A stretch of 64,000 nt of DNA from Eretmocerus hayati (lineage: Eukaryota; Arthropoda; Insecta; Hymenoptera; Aphelinidae): assembly GCA_029851415.1 (NCBI GenBank), contig CM056744.1, forward strand, positions 10,981,268 to 11,045,267, given 5' to 3'. Positions within the stretch are counted from its first letter, which is position 1; every line of letters begins with the position of its first letter. The notes below the pieces were generated by a model. The model did no database searches and was not told the DNA's origin. It saw only the letters and a list, made by a program, of their open reading frames with translations. The translations under genes and the position numbers were made by a program. This document shows, one piece after another, positions 13,701 to 24,109 of the stretch.

Positions 13701-16700
13701 AAAATGACTCTAGCTACTCAGTTATCGACTATTAGTTATCTTAGTTATCTTAGCTCTCGAGAAACTAACCAAGGCCAAGAAAAGCTACTGATGTTGGGTA
13801 CTTCGCGTACGCTCAGTTGGGTAATCTTCGCGTATGCGACGAATTTTCCCGGGCTCGCGGAATTCTTTTTCCATGGTTCTGGTGAAGTGCTGAAAAATTC
13901 CATGGTTGAGGTGAACTGCTAAAGTTTCGATGTTGGGCCTCGCATACGCTAAGTTGATAATTTTCCGTATGCGTGGAAGCGCAGAAGCACGTGACAGTTT
14001 TTGACGGCCGAGAGAAGATCCCGATAAGGGGTCTCGCGTACGATTAGTTGTGAATTTCTTCCCTTACGCGTAGATTTCCTATGGCCGATGAGGACTCGTG
14101 AACTTGGGTCTCGCGTACGCTTAGTTGGAGATTTATCACAACGCAAGAATTCACCACAGTCGAGAGAAGCTACTGATTTTGGGTCTTTTGCGTGCGCCAA
14201 GTTGAGAATTCTTCCGCGCACGCGAGAATTTTCCATGGCCAGTGATCATTCAAACTTTGGCCTCGCGTACATCTAGTTTGCATTTATCGCACACGCGAGA
14301 AGTCACCACAGCCGAGAGAAGCTATACTGATGTTGGATCTTTCGCGTACGCTAAGTTGGAAAATTCCCGAGCACGCGATGAATTGCCCTGGGCTTACTTG
14401 AGCCTCGCGTAGGGTAAATTGAAAATTATTCGCGAAAGCGAAGCTTCCATGACCGATGTGAACTCTTAAACTTGAGCCTTGCGTGCGCTAAGTTTAGAAT
14501 TTTCTCGCGCACACCAGGGTTTTTCCACGGCCCAGAGAAGTTTCTGATGTTGGGTCTCACGTGTAGGAGGTTGGTAATTTCGTGGCGCACGCGAGAATTC
14601 CCCTCGGCCAAAATATGTCTCTGATGATAAGCCTCGCGTACGCCAAGTTGGAAATCCTCCGCGCACGCAAGAATTCTCCGTGGTCAGAATGAAAGCCCGA
14701 AATTGGATCTCGCGTACACTAAGTTGGAAATTTTCCGCGCAAGCAAGATTTTTCCACATCTGAAATAAGCTTCTGACAGTGAGTGTTCTGCCTATGCTCA
14801 TTCGGAAAATACTCGCGCACGCGAAGAAATTCGCCAAGCTCTCTCGAGATGAGGTCTGTTCCTGGTCTAGGAGGAAAACGTGAATCCCTCATGCATGCAA
14901 ATCATCATGACTCTCGCATTCAGGAGTGAAGAGAGAGAATCTCTGGGCGACAACTGGAAGATTGTGTTACGCTCGCAAGAGTGGTGTATCATCGCGTATG
15001 CCTAAATACCAATCAATGCGCTATGCCACAAGTAATACTTCTACGCTGACGCCAGGAAAAAATCATGATGACAAATAGCCATGGTGGCCGAAAATTCAAA
15101 ACAATAAGAGAGCTCGGAATTATGGCTCATACATTGACAAAGTAATTAGTGGTGTGATATAATTCGATCATATGATAATGATTCTAAGAATTGGAAACAA
15201 TGATCATTCAAGATAAGAAATACTCAAATGAGAGCATGCACATTATACCTTTAATTTTAGATGGACTCGCCACACACACACACACACACACATACATACC
15301 ACATATCACCCACGTCGCATGAAACAGAAAGAGTAAGAAAAGGAACAAAGAATCATTTTCAAGATAGAGAAGATCGTCTTAATTCTCATCTGATAAATCC
15401 ACTAGTTGCACTACAGCCGCTTTTCATAGACTCTGTGGATCAACAATAAACTCGGAGTTAGAGGTGAACGACATAAGGTCAACTTCATTAGAAGCCGGCT
15501 GCAAACGGACGTACCAATATCAGCTGTAGCAGAAGAGCCGGCACAACATACTAATGGACATTTCTTCTGCTGCATCAGTTGTCTGATTCAATAATTTGCA
15601 GACGATCACCCGCAAACATACAATTTCACATCACGATCAGCTTGATACACGCCTCGCCCACAGCACAATAAACAACACGACAAACAACATTGCGTCAAGA
15701 AGTAAATAGCTCGATTATGATGATGCAGTGCGTGCGTACAGCCACCACTGCTACGCGATACACTACCCTACTGCCCAGCACTGCAGGCCTTCATCACACT
15801 CGCCTCCACTGCAGTTTGAATCCGATGCAACACACGCACCATGAAATCTCGCGAAGAAACATCTTACTCGTCATCTACGTACGAGTCGGGAACACGGCAC
15901 ATTGCGTCAAAACAACAATAGCAGACAACACAAATATTCGATGTAATGCTTTTGTTTGATGATTAACTGCTAATCATTACACGCTTAGCATTACAAGCAA
16001 AATGCCAAATTTTGAGTATAAGTTACATAAACCACGAGGGTTTACAAAAAATTTTGAATGGACGAATGAAATTTACAATTTTTCTGCTACCCCCCGGTTA
16101 CAGTATGTACACACTTTCTGTAACAGATTGTATATGGATCTTTTGGGTTTCTGAATGCAAATTCAATGCCATATTTTCAGTGCTGTCACACAGATCTGGG
16201 TCGAATAGGATTATTTTAGTGCAATGGGTGCAACTTCAATACATCACCGGTAAATGATCATAAGAGTAGCGTTCAATGAGGTGGATAATCCTATCGCTTT
16301 GAAACCTATTATCCCCATTTGGGATATATACTAACAATCTTTCGAGCTATTACAGATCCGGCATAGGAGTAATTCCACGCGAAACAGACAGAAAAGGGTC
16401 ATATCTCGGACTATCATCTTAGCCCTTTCATCCAGCTCTAGGGTACAAATCATGAACTTCTCACCACCTATCAGGCCCCATGAAAATTTTCCCAGGAATC
16501 TGGAACGCATTTCGAATCATCCATCTAAGTTATTTCTATCAAAAGTTTGGTCTTTTTTCTCAATAAAATTCTTATATCTCGAATCGGCCTCGTGTGTTGA
16601 TTTTGAGATTATAGGCAGTTCCATCATTTAAGAGAGTGAGGGAATATCAACTTTCCAAAAAGCCATTCTTCTATCCCCTGAAAATTTGAAATTATATGTA

Positions 16701-19700
16701 AAATTCTGTGTTCTTCCAGGAAAAAAATAGTCCCGAAAACTTTTCCCTATCATTGTATCCTGAAAATGCCGCTTTTAAACGCGGGTTTAGAGCTCTCGAG
16801 ATGGAAAATTATAATTGCCCTCAACTCGCAGGCTTATTTCGGGCGCGGAAGCCTTATTTCCCTCACTTCGCGCGGGAAAATAGGTTTTCCTGGAACAAAG
16901 ATTGATAATGTACTATTTTGCGTCTCAAGGCTTATTTTTTGCTACCTTTTGCAAATCTATTCTTCGGGGGTTTGAGGGTCGTCTGCGCAAATAGCGAATG
17001 CGCGGGAATTTGGATCCCGGAAACAAATTCCATGGGAAAGTCAAGAAAATTTCCTTCAAAATTACTACTCAACGAGGTGAATTCCATCAATGGGTTCGGA
17101 GCTACAACGTATGGAAGATGAAAACTCAGTCCAGGAGTGGCGAGTCGGCGGACGCCATCGTGCGCGGCTTCCCTTCATCATTTATCTTTCTTCGATCCAC
17201 CTCTTGATATTTATTATTTTTCAATATTCTTCTGGACGTTGTAGCTCTGGTCTGAATGCATGGAATTGTTTCCAACAAGTGTTCATTTGGAAGGAAATCC
17301 TCGTGGCTTGCTGAATGGAATCAATTACAGGGATCCGAATGCCTGCGGATGTGCAGAAAAGGGACGATGCAGAAAAGAGACGATTTTCAATCGCCCGAAG
17401 AATAGATTTACATAAAACAGCAGCAACAGGCCTGAGCACGTAAACAAAACGTAAGGTTCGGGCCCATTTTTCTCTGGAAGAGCATTTCACATGAAATATA
17501 AAATTCCCAGGGAATAAAGAAAATCTCTCGTTGAGAAATTGAAATTCTTTCATTCTCCACTCTCTTACTCGATTCTTGCGACGTGTCCCGCCCATTGTAC
17601 TTGACTCTTTTTTATCACCCTGACAATGTCAGGATCGCGATAGAGGTCTCTCAATTCCTGATTGTATCTGGGCCTCCAGATTCCCGATTTTTCGTCTATT
17701 TTCCTACCAAAAATAGTCCTGAGGACTTCATTCTCGAATGTTCTGAATTCTGCTTCGTCTCGTATAGTCATGGGCCAGGTTGCGCATCCATAGAGAACGA
17801 CCAATTGTATCATAGTTTTGTAAGGTAAGTGTACCCAACTTGCCTGTGTACCCAACTTGCCCCCATATGCCGATCTCAGGAATGGGCGCTCGTTGACCTT
17901 CCCGCAATTTTTTTTTTACGTATGTTATGTTAAAATATGAGCATATACGTAGTTTTCATCGACCCCGGATCATTTCTGCGTTCTCCAGAAAATATAAAGT
18001 GAGTTTTCCATTTTTCGTGTTTGCACGGCTTAGAAATCACCGAGGAAATCACGTTCACTACAACCGATGCCAATTTATTTTTATTTGACCAATCTTGACG
18101 CACCTTAGCGCATTCGATTTCTTGTCTCAACACCTTCAAAATCCGCTCTTCAGGGTTGCAGAACTCTGATTTGGAGCGATTTTATGTACAAAACACGAAG
18201 ATGGTTTGAGAATCAAGAAGGCCGACATCGGAGTGTACCCAACATGCCCCCATATGGTTATCTCGGAAAGGCGTGCAGTATGGCTTTTTTACCACTCAGA
18301 ACGTGTTTATCACGTCAAAATAGGTCGGAAACGATGTCTTGGGCCAGCTAAAAGCTACAAATATCGCTGCACGGTGATCAAAACGGATCAAAGCGATTCT
18401 ATTTACTTCATCGCCGATTTACATTGTTTTAAGAGGATGTCGGACCTTCGCAGGTTATCAGGCGGGGTGGCGCTAGTTAGCTTATTCCAAGTGTAGATGG
18501 CGACACTTAGAATGAGCTTCCCATGTGTAATTTTCTATTGTTGGCAACACTGATGGGATGTCGCCATATCCCGGGAAAGACGAGTTGCTGAAGCAAGAGC
18601 CTGCGCTCAAAATCTGATTATTGACGTTCACAAGCATGAAACATTTGAGTTAAACTCCAAAAAAAGGAGGTCTTAGCCATCAACAAATTTACGTTTCTCC
18701 ACGAAAATGATTTGAGAATTCTCTTCCAAAAAGTATTATTTTTTCTAATTAGAATGAATTCACAAATTCATATCAAGCACCCAACATATTCACGCTCACA
18801 ATTGTAGAGAATTCGAAAATACTCTTCAAAAAGAGTCATTCTTTCCAAGTCGAGATGATTTCAAAATATCCATATCTCTGCATTCTATACATTCACGCTC
18901 ACAAACTTGAATAGTTTGTAGGAACTCTCCAAAAAGAGTCTTTTTCCTAGAACAAGATGATTTAAAAAATTCATGTTGTCTGAGAGACTTTACTCATCCT
19001 TCAACAAGAATGAGATTCTTTATCAGTGTCAAAGGATTCCTGATCAACATCAGAAAATCATAACTCCTTGAGATTTACTATCTGACAGTTCCAAAATTCA
19101 TACTCGAATACAAGAATGGATCTGGAGCTTCCTTGCAAAGCAGGTTTATCTTTCCAAATAGACAATCATCTGCATCCATATTCATCAATATGAATTCAAT
19201 TGCGTCATTGGTTAATGAATATGAAAGCATACAAAATCACATTCATACAGAAAAAGTATTCAAGCTCGCACACCAAGTACTTATATCAACCATTCTTGAG
19301 AGAAGTTCTATTATTCTACAATATAGACTTTGGACTGTTTTTAGTTCCACGGATTCTTCATGAACTGAAAAATTTTGCCTGATTCAGAATATTGGAATTG
19401 AATTTCATTATAATTCTGAGTCATCAGGAATTTGGGAAGTTGACTTGACAAATCTTTGGTTGATCAATGGTCTTTTACGATGAAGTAAAATAGGTTGCTA
19501 CTACAGAAGTGCATTCATTAGAAGTTCCACATGTATCACATCATCTCAATGTAGAATACTCTCCAACTCATTCCTGAGAGCCACAGAAGCAGCTCAAAAT
19601 CAAAAGACTCACTCTGCGTTTCCTTGACAAGAATGCATACTCATCACAAACTCACATTTGGGGAGTGAAAATTACGGTCAATGAGGTTTCTATGAATTTT

Positions 19701-22700
19701 GAATAGTTCAGAATCCACCATCAACCACTAACAAATCAATAGCAAGGTCAGAGACAAAGTTCGAGGTTGATGGTACTAGCGGATTCTAAACAACGATATT
19801 CAGAAACTCAATCAAAGTAACTTCTAAACAAGTATTCTATCCCATTCAACTTGTACACATTAGACCATATTTTTTACATCATTTTGAATGTATACAGCAC
19901 AATATTCCGTCTCATATTGAATATTTTGTGCAATATCTATGAAGTGACATAAGAAAATACATACACTGGAATGGGAGAAACACGCCGTATTGTAACATCA
20001 TTCATGCCATCAGGGCAAGGCCAACAAATGTTTCCATGGGCTGGTTAGCTTCTCTAAGGCCTAATACAACTCCGACACGACGTTTTTTTTGGCCCTGGGC
20101 CACAGTTTTGTTATTCTGATGAATAACAAAGTCGTGTTTTTTGAGGGATGCCACGGCGCTACGGCGAAGCTGCGTTCGTTGCAAGACAACCATCGCACGC
20201 GAACATTTGCACATCGCGTGGGTGTACACACAACACAGTACAAAACACTCACAACAGATACACCTTCACCCGACCCGGACACACTCATTTCCACCGGGAA
20301 ACCACGATTTCCTCGTGCCACGCCGGCTACGAAGCATAAACGCGCGCCGTCTGCTTAGCAGTGGTAGAGCAGCCGACAGTCGCAGCTCAAGCATGACCAA
20401 TGCTGCCAACATACCAAGCGACACAAGGTTATGTGTATGTCGACTTCGATATTCAAAATACTCGCTTTTGCTACCGAAATCTTATTTACAGAACCATTCC
20501 CTCATTTGAGCATCAAATGCCTGCGGGAATGATTTACTTGATGCGTAAAATCAGCAAAAAGGGTGCTCTGGTCCACTCGTTCTGATTCGGCTCTTGGGAA
20601 CCTAAATAATTGAGGATAATAGCTACCTAACCTCTCTGTGCATTTGCCTTTGACATTGATTTTTGGCTCGGAGTGATACATTTGCGTGCGAAACGCACCA
20701 GAGCACCCTTTTTACGGACATTTTCTACTTCTGAAAGGAAAATTCAGATCGATTGAGTAAAAATTGAGAGCGTGAGTTTGTATATAAAAAATTTTTATAT
20801 CCTAGCAGAAGTTTAGAGGTCGATCTCCGACATCCTCTTAAATGATGGGGGCAAGTTGGGTACACACTTTTGTAAACTCTCAAAAATCACCTTTTGGGAT
20901 AATTCAAACAGCTCGGCTCCACTTCATCCAAATTGGACGTATCTTAGCTCATTTTAAAGGTCTTGAGACAAGCTTTAAAATGAGCTGAGGTACGTTGGAA
21001 AATATGGATATAGGCCAAAGTTATTAAGAAAATGGCTTAATGGGGGCAAGTTGGGTACACTTACCTTATATTCTCAGTTTGGTAACGCGTGAGAGCTCCT
21101 TGTCTCTTAGTAATTTTTGTAGCGACCTGAAGCATTTAAGGCCCGCGTTTATTCGGATGTTGAGTTCAGTTCGTATGTTGTTGTCGTGAAAAATTGTGGA
21201 TCCGAGATATTTAAAGTTTAATACTGATTCGAAAGAGAGATTTCCTACGCGAAGGGGTTCTGTGTCTTGGTCAATTTTATTCCTATTTACTTCCATGCGT
21301 TGGATTTTCGGGTATACATAATATAGCACTAGATTCGTGTCCAGAGACCCAGAAATCCATGTCCCTGGATTCGCTCACCAATTTAACACATTCTGCCTCA
21401 TTTTGAACTTCAATATCTCGACATAACGATGAAATTAGTGGAAACCGATATCGAATTCGGAGTAAGCGACCCAGGAAAGTACTGATATCTCAGTGAAAGT
21501 TCTGGTCTTGACCAATTTACTTCTTAAAATGGACTGTGTAATCAATTCATTGAGAAAAATCCACGTTGCTCTTCATATCCGTCGGTAACTGTAGTTCGAG
21601 ATTTTAGTCTTGTCATTCGAATTGAAATAAATGACTGATTCAATTGATCAAGACAGAACAATGTGAGACTAATGACTCACCTGATGACTTCTAATAACCC
21701 ATAAGCATGATAAGTCTGTAGGATGTAGGTTGTATCGTGAGAAAGATGAATCAATAACATGAACAACCCAGCCCATGTTTGATAAACAAGTAGATGATAA
21801 TAGTATCTGTCTTGATCACAGGGTGCAAACATCACGAAGGGTAGATCTTTGCTCAAATAAGTCTCGTTAGAGTCCAAGAAATACAATATATGATTCTTGG
21901 CAACGATCAGGAAGGCAAAAGTGATGCCAAAACTTCCAGTTATTCCTGGTATCAGACGAATGAAAGAATTTTCAGAAAATTTCTCATATTCAAAAATTTC
22001 AGGCTTATTATTATTATCTTTATTATCATATTAAATCCTATGAAATCCTTCGATGATCATAACACAATTTTCAAACAATGCACTGGAATCAAAAATTCAC
22101 ATAAGAAATATTGAGTAAAATCCTCGTTCTCACCAATGTACGCCAAAGTTATCTTGACTGCGTTACTCAAATTTGTGTGCATTGCTTCGACCTCATCTGT
22201 TTCTGTGATGGAATTCCAATGATCTATTATGGTGCAGAATGCTCTTTTTCTCTGGGGAAGAAAACACTGCAGTCACTCAATTTCATTATCCAATGAGTAT
22301 TAAATACAAAACTTGGATGGTATGATTTGTCCATTCACTCATTTTGGGAAGAAAATTGTTTGAGAACCTTGTAATTATTTCAGGAAATAATGTAATGACT
22401 TTTTTGCCTTACTTGTGTGTAAAAGATACCACTCATGATCAGCTTGAGAATCGCCATGGAAACGATCATAAAACTTCCAAGGGCCTCTAGACCACGTGGT
22501 GGGTCGTCAATAATCACTCGAAAGAACTCCCAAATCTAGATTCAAAGGAATTTTTTCTATAGAATTTCTTCTGAGTTCATCTCCTATTACAGTAGTTGTT
22601 GAGAATTTGAGATCATTCAATGAATGAGTTATTGAACCGTATCAGCATGATATTTCGGTACTAGGCGGTCGGAACAAACTCTTGCTTGACACATTCTCAA

Positions 22701-24109
22701 ACTCTTTTCAAATCCTCCCGAATGTGCCATTGCACTCATCGCTCCAACGTTACAGCTCTAAGCTATATCAACTTTAGAATACCCTCATTTTGACGATCCT
22801 TTGTGAATTTCTGATCACTTGCACATTACACCGGAATTGATGGGTCTACATATGACTTACGGCATCTTGACGATCCACGGCTCAAAATCTATCTAAAATC
22901 TGCATTTGGAAGTTTCTCCGGGTCAATGGTATTAAATTCGTAAATCGGCATCTGGAGGACTAATTTTTATTTCTCTATTGGTGAACTCAGATTTGAGGCC
23001 ATTTTTAATCAGAAATTATCGATCGGGGTTGGATCGTGAAGATGTCAATCAAAGAAAAAATGCATCTGAATAACACCGCGAAAAAAATGCCTGGACTCAG
23101 GATCGAACTGGGAACCTTCTTGTTGCCGGAGAGATGTTCCACCATCGAGCTCTCCAGGGCGCGGCAGATCTTTGTCTCGATGTCACTTTTATACAAGAGA
23201 TGGCAAGAAGAAGGTTCCCAGTTTGATCCTGAATTCAGGCATTTTTGTCACGATTTCATTAAAATGCATTCTTTCTTTGATTAACATCTTGACGATCAAA
23301 CCCCGATCGATAATATCTCATTAGAAATGGCCTCAAATCCGAAGTCGCCAATAGAGAAATAAAAGTTAGTCTTCCAAATGCCGATTCACGAATTTAATAT
23401 CATTGATTCATAAAAGAGGACGATTCAAATTCGAGAAGAGTAATTTCTCCGGGTCGTTCTTGATTCAAGAATGGTGTTTGTCTTTTTGAAGGAAGACATC
23501 TCCCGTGAGATGTTTTCATAACATGAAAAGAAATTACCTCATAGTTACGATAGTTTTAGAACTGTCCTTGCTTTCTTTCGTTACTTTCTAGGTAAGCATC
23601 TCAGAGAGACCGAGTAATTATTGGCTCAGATATAATCTTCTTGATATTTTTGAGGAGTTAGTTCCACTAAAACAGTTAGGGTCAACATAGAACATTCTCA
23701 ACAAACGGTTTTCGAAGCTCTTAAGTGGCACATCAAGATATCATAATTCACATTCTGACCCACCATTTTCCGTAAATAGTTCAAGGGATCAGAACTGAGA
23801 GAACATGGACTCTTCAGAGCTGATCATTCAAAAGTATGTGGAACAAACTTCAAAATGATCCGAGCAAAAATAAATTTCGACCGCCTCAATCCTAGATATC
23901 GAGCTATGGAGGTTGGAAAATTATTTATTGGGCAATCCCAACTTTTGACTGATAGAGTATATTCTAAATCCTACCATCAGGGATGATATCATCGATAATG
24001 TCAGAATATAAGCATAAGCTCTGAAAGGAATCCGCGGCCCATCTAATGGAACATTCCAAACTGGTTTGATCCTGAGGAGTATCTTCCAAGCAAAAGGTAA
24101 GAATATCAT
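7699..24109 (-). CDS. Odorant receptor OR-A, complete nine-exon gene (exons listed separately)
   Basis: This is a seven-transmembrane insect odorant receptor, expected to act as an odour-gated ion channel with the co-receptor Orco in sensory-neuron dendrites. I assembled it by hand: nine minus-strand exons at 23975-24109, 22413-22535, 22134-22251, 21681-22017, 10431-10559, 9787-9877, 8038-8174, 7829-7961 and 7699-7749. All phases agree and give 417 codons with no internal stop, a usual length for the family. Family hallmarks are FLPGQKVLG with a following S-E-E in exon 7, LTGGNLFVLSM in exon 8, and a short hydrophobic final exon ending in a stop. The start is the exon-1 ATG, because an in-frame TAA lies directly before it. 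Intron 4 is 11,121 bp and filled with transposons. The last donor (GTTCGA) is non-consensus. The exact ligand and orthologue cannot be read from the sequence. Confidence 0.93.
7829..7961 (-). CDS. OR-A exon 8 (third intracellular loop and TM7)
   Basis: This 133-bp exon encodes IKKMLLIMMIRCQKTNQLTG followed by GNLFVLSMETYCE, the OR signature region around TM7. The donor GTTCGA departs from the consensus; the OR-B equivalent uses GTAAGG. Either it is a weak but usable donor, or the exon is starting to decay. Confidence 0.93.
8038..8174 (-). CDS. OR-A exon 7 (TM6)
   Basis: This 137-bp exon begins VLEKKDEVLIFIRY and contains HFYVIFLPGQKVLG, the best-conserved OR motif region. The splice sites are CAG and GTAAGT. 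Confidence 0.95.
8821..9655. mobile_element. TA-target MITE, copy 1 (835 bp), in OR-A intron 6
   Basis: The ends are inverted (AGGTCAGTGTACCC and GGGTACACTTACCT) and flanked by TA on both sides, as in Tc1/mariner-type insertions. There is no transposase ORF. The motif GTACCCAACTTGCCCCCAT recurs internally on both strands. Confidence 0.9.
9787..9877 (-). CDS. OR-A exon 6 (TM5)
   Basis: This 91-bp exon encodes LLGIIEQVHN and the hydrophobic stretch ITWFISLGLNMVG. It ends at a GTAAGT donor. In the OR-B counterpart, 22 of 30 residues are identical. Confidence 0.93.
10431..10559 (-). CDS. OR-A exon 5 (second intracellular loop)
   Basis: This 129-bp exon bridges two parts of the receptor across the 11.1-kb intron. 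It encodes IRIHRAVEMTIE at one end and AIQLHDSAL at the other, matching the loop before TM5 in ORs. Its acceptor is TTAG, its donor GTGAGT. OR-B has a homologous exon of identical length, which confirms the call. Confidence 0.9.
12060..12400. repeat. CpG-rich satellite array, left block
   Basis: Several degenerate units of about 75 bp contain TCGCGTGCGCGA followed by CCCAACTTAGCGTACGCGAG. The same motif runs at 13195-13480, and in reverse orientation at 13790-14840. Confidence 0.85.
12380..13200. repeat. Inverted repeat at the core of the foldback element
   Basis: The arms face each other. CTTGTTCTACATAAGATGCG at about 12377 is reversed near 13185-13204, and the ATCCAGATACTG block near 12660-12680 pairs with 12755-12770. 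Confidence 0.8.
13481..13695 (+). repeat. Single-arm copy of the 29.4-kb palindrome
   Basis: About 215 bp beginning CAGGGTACCTATTGAAGTAA is nearly identical to 29401-29615 and to the reverse complement of 30360-30575. Here only one arm is present, embedded between satellite blocks. Confidence 0.9.
13790..14840. repeat. CpG-rich satellite array, right block (about 75-bp units)
   Basis: Roughly a dozen degenerate units run head to tail. Each carries TCGCGTACGCTAAGTTGG and then a GCGCACGCGAGAATT motif. The density of CpG and self-complementary CGCG/GCGC steps is unlike the AT-rich surroundings. Confidence 0.88.
15271..15292 (+). repeat. (CA)n microsatellite
   Basis: An uninterrupted CA run of about 22 bases lies just inside the right arm of the foldback element. 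Confidence 0.97.
16136..17564. other. Unassigned part of OR-A intron 4
   Basis: This lies between the foldback element and the LINE relic. There are several short overlapping plus frames near 16.7-17.3 kb but no motif; probably old repeat sequence. Confidence 0.5.
17565..17820 (-). pseudogene. LINE reverse-transcriptase fragment, C-terminal part
   Basis: This is the continuation of the fragment at 21069-21336, resuming in frame after the TA site with YKTMIQLVVLYGCATW. It ends in VQWAGHVARIE and a stop. LYG.ETW and W.GHV.R are hallmarks of the end of non-LTR retrotransposon ORF2. The join across the MITE restores the frame, so the LINE was there first. Confidence 0.88.
17823..21066. mobile_element. 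TA-target MITE, copy 2, inside a LINE and split by a TTAA element
   Basis: This is an inverted copy of the 835-bp family with perfect AGGTAAGTGTACCC ends and TA on both sides. It is interrupted at 18433-20837. The remaining 610 and 225 bp sum to 835 bp, exactly the length of copy 1. Confidence 0.92.
18433..20837. mobile_element. TTAA-target (piggyBac-type) non-autonomous element, 2,405 bp
   Basis: The inverted ends start GAGGATGTCGGA and end TCCGACATCCTC. TTAA is duplicated at 18429-18432 and 20838-20841. Copy 1 of the host MITE keeps the uninterrupted single TTAA site, which proves the insertion. No transposase frame is visible; short ORFs inside are not convincing. Confidence 0.92.
21069..21336 (-). 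pseudogene. LINE reverse-transcriptase fragment, upstream part
   Basis: The minus strand encodes a LINE ORF2 segment containing NFKYLGSTIFHDN followed by LLRDKELSRVTKLRI, the region after the catalytic core. It breaks at a TA where MITE copy 2 inserted. The 5' part of the LINE is absent. Confidence 0.85.
21681..22017 (-). CDS. OR-A exon 4 (TM3, extracellular loop 2, TM4)
   Basis: Exon 4 is 337 bp. It encodes the TM3 segment GITFAFLIVAK, the loop LPFVMFAPCD, the Y..LVYQ stretch and TM4, ending in HAYGLLEVI plus two bases before GTGAGT. The acceptor I chose (AAAG before an AT-rich start) has a poor polypyrimidine tract. It is the only nearby AG that fits the phase, and an in-frame stop lies just upstream, so the 5' edge is less certain than the rest. 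Confidence 0.85.
22134..22251 (-). CDS. OR-A exon 3 (first intracellular loop)
   Basis: Exon 3 has 39 codons plus one base. It follows a strong polypyrimidine tract ending in CCCCAG, and the donor is GTGAGA. It encodes TIIDHWNSITETDEVEAMH, the characteristic W...E...M loop between TM2 and TM3 of insect ORs. Confidence 0.87.
22413..22535 (-). CDS. OR-A exon 2 (TM1-TM2)
   Basis: Exon 2 has 41 codons, phase 0 at both ends, with acceptor CTAG and donor GTAAGG. It encodes an acidic loop (IIDDPPRGLEAL) followed by the second hydrophobic segment, FMIVSMAILKLIMSGIF. This order is usual for insect ORs. Confidence 0.85.
22862..23465. repeat. Palindromic repeat with tRNA-like centre, in OR-A intron 1
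   Basis: The left arm (about 22862-23122) and right arm (about 23208-23465) are inverted copies. Shared blocks include GATCGGGGTT and AAATGCCGATTC-type sequence. The loop holds the rest of a tRNA-like sequence. It looks like a foldback MITE. Confidence 0.8.
23088..23160 (-). tRNA. tRNA-like sequence, probably a pseudogene or SINE head
   Basis: This 73-nt minus-strand sequence has a canonical T-loop (TTCGATC) in a T-stem with four of five pairs. It has an acceptor stem with about five of seven pairs, G18-G19-like bases in the D-loop, and GGC at the anticodon position. D-stem and anticodon-stem mismatches, and C instead of T before the anticodon, argue against function. Part of it is also present in the opposite palindrome arm. 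Confidence 0.45.
23975..24109 (-). CDS. OR-A exon 1 (start codon, N-terminus, TM1 start)
   Basis: Exon 1 has 45 codons and begins at an ATG immediately preceded by an in-frame TAA. A cytosolic N-terminus containing LLRIKPVWNVPLDG leads into a hydrophobic stretch, AYAYILTLSMISSLM. The donor is GTAGGA, phase 0. The hydrophobic helix continues smoothly into exon 2. Assignment rests on this join and on typical OR N-terminal layout. Confidence 0.8.

Larger units (their letters stand above)
10910..16135. mobile_element. Large foldback element (about 5.2 kb) in OR-A intron 4
   Basis: Long inverted arms lie at about 10910-11775 and 15303-16135. They share blocks such as GATTAGCAGTTAATCATTAC, and a block ending at a stop near GTTGATCCACAGAGTC. 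Between them lies CpG-rich satellite DNA, itself arranged as inverted arrays. No transposase is visible. The structure resembles foldback-type elements with satellite cores. The outer ends are not sharply defined, because similarity fades near 10910 and 16135. Confidence 0.85.

Noticed and set aside
12060..14840. Regularly spaced repeats considered as a CRISPR array
   Set aside because: Units are degenerate, with no constant repeat and unique spacer pattern, and lie within a eukaryotic foldback element.
17583..17855. Plus- and minus-strand ORFs across the LINE/MITE junction read as one protein
   Set aside because: The first residues of the minus ORF come from the MITE end. Only the part from the TA junction onward is LINE sequence.
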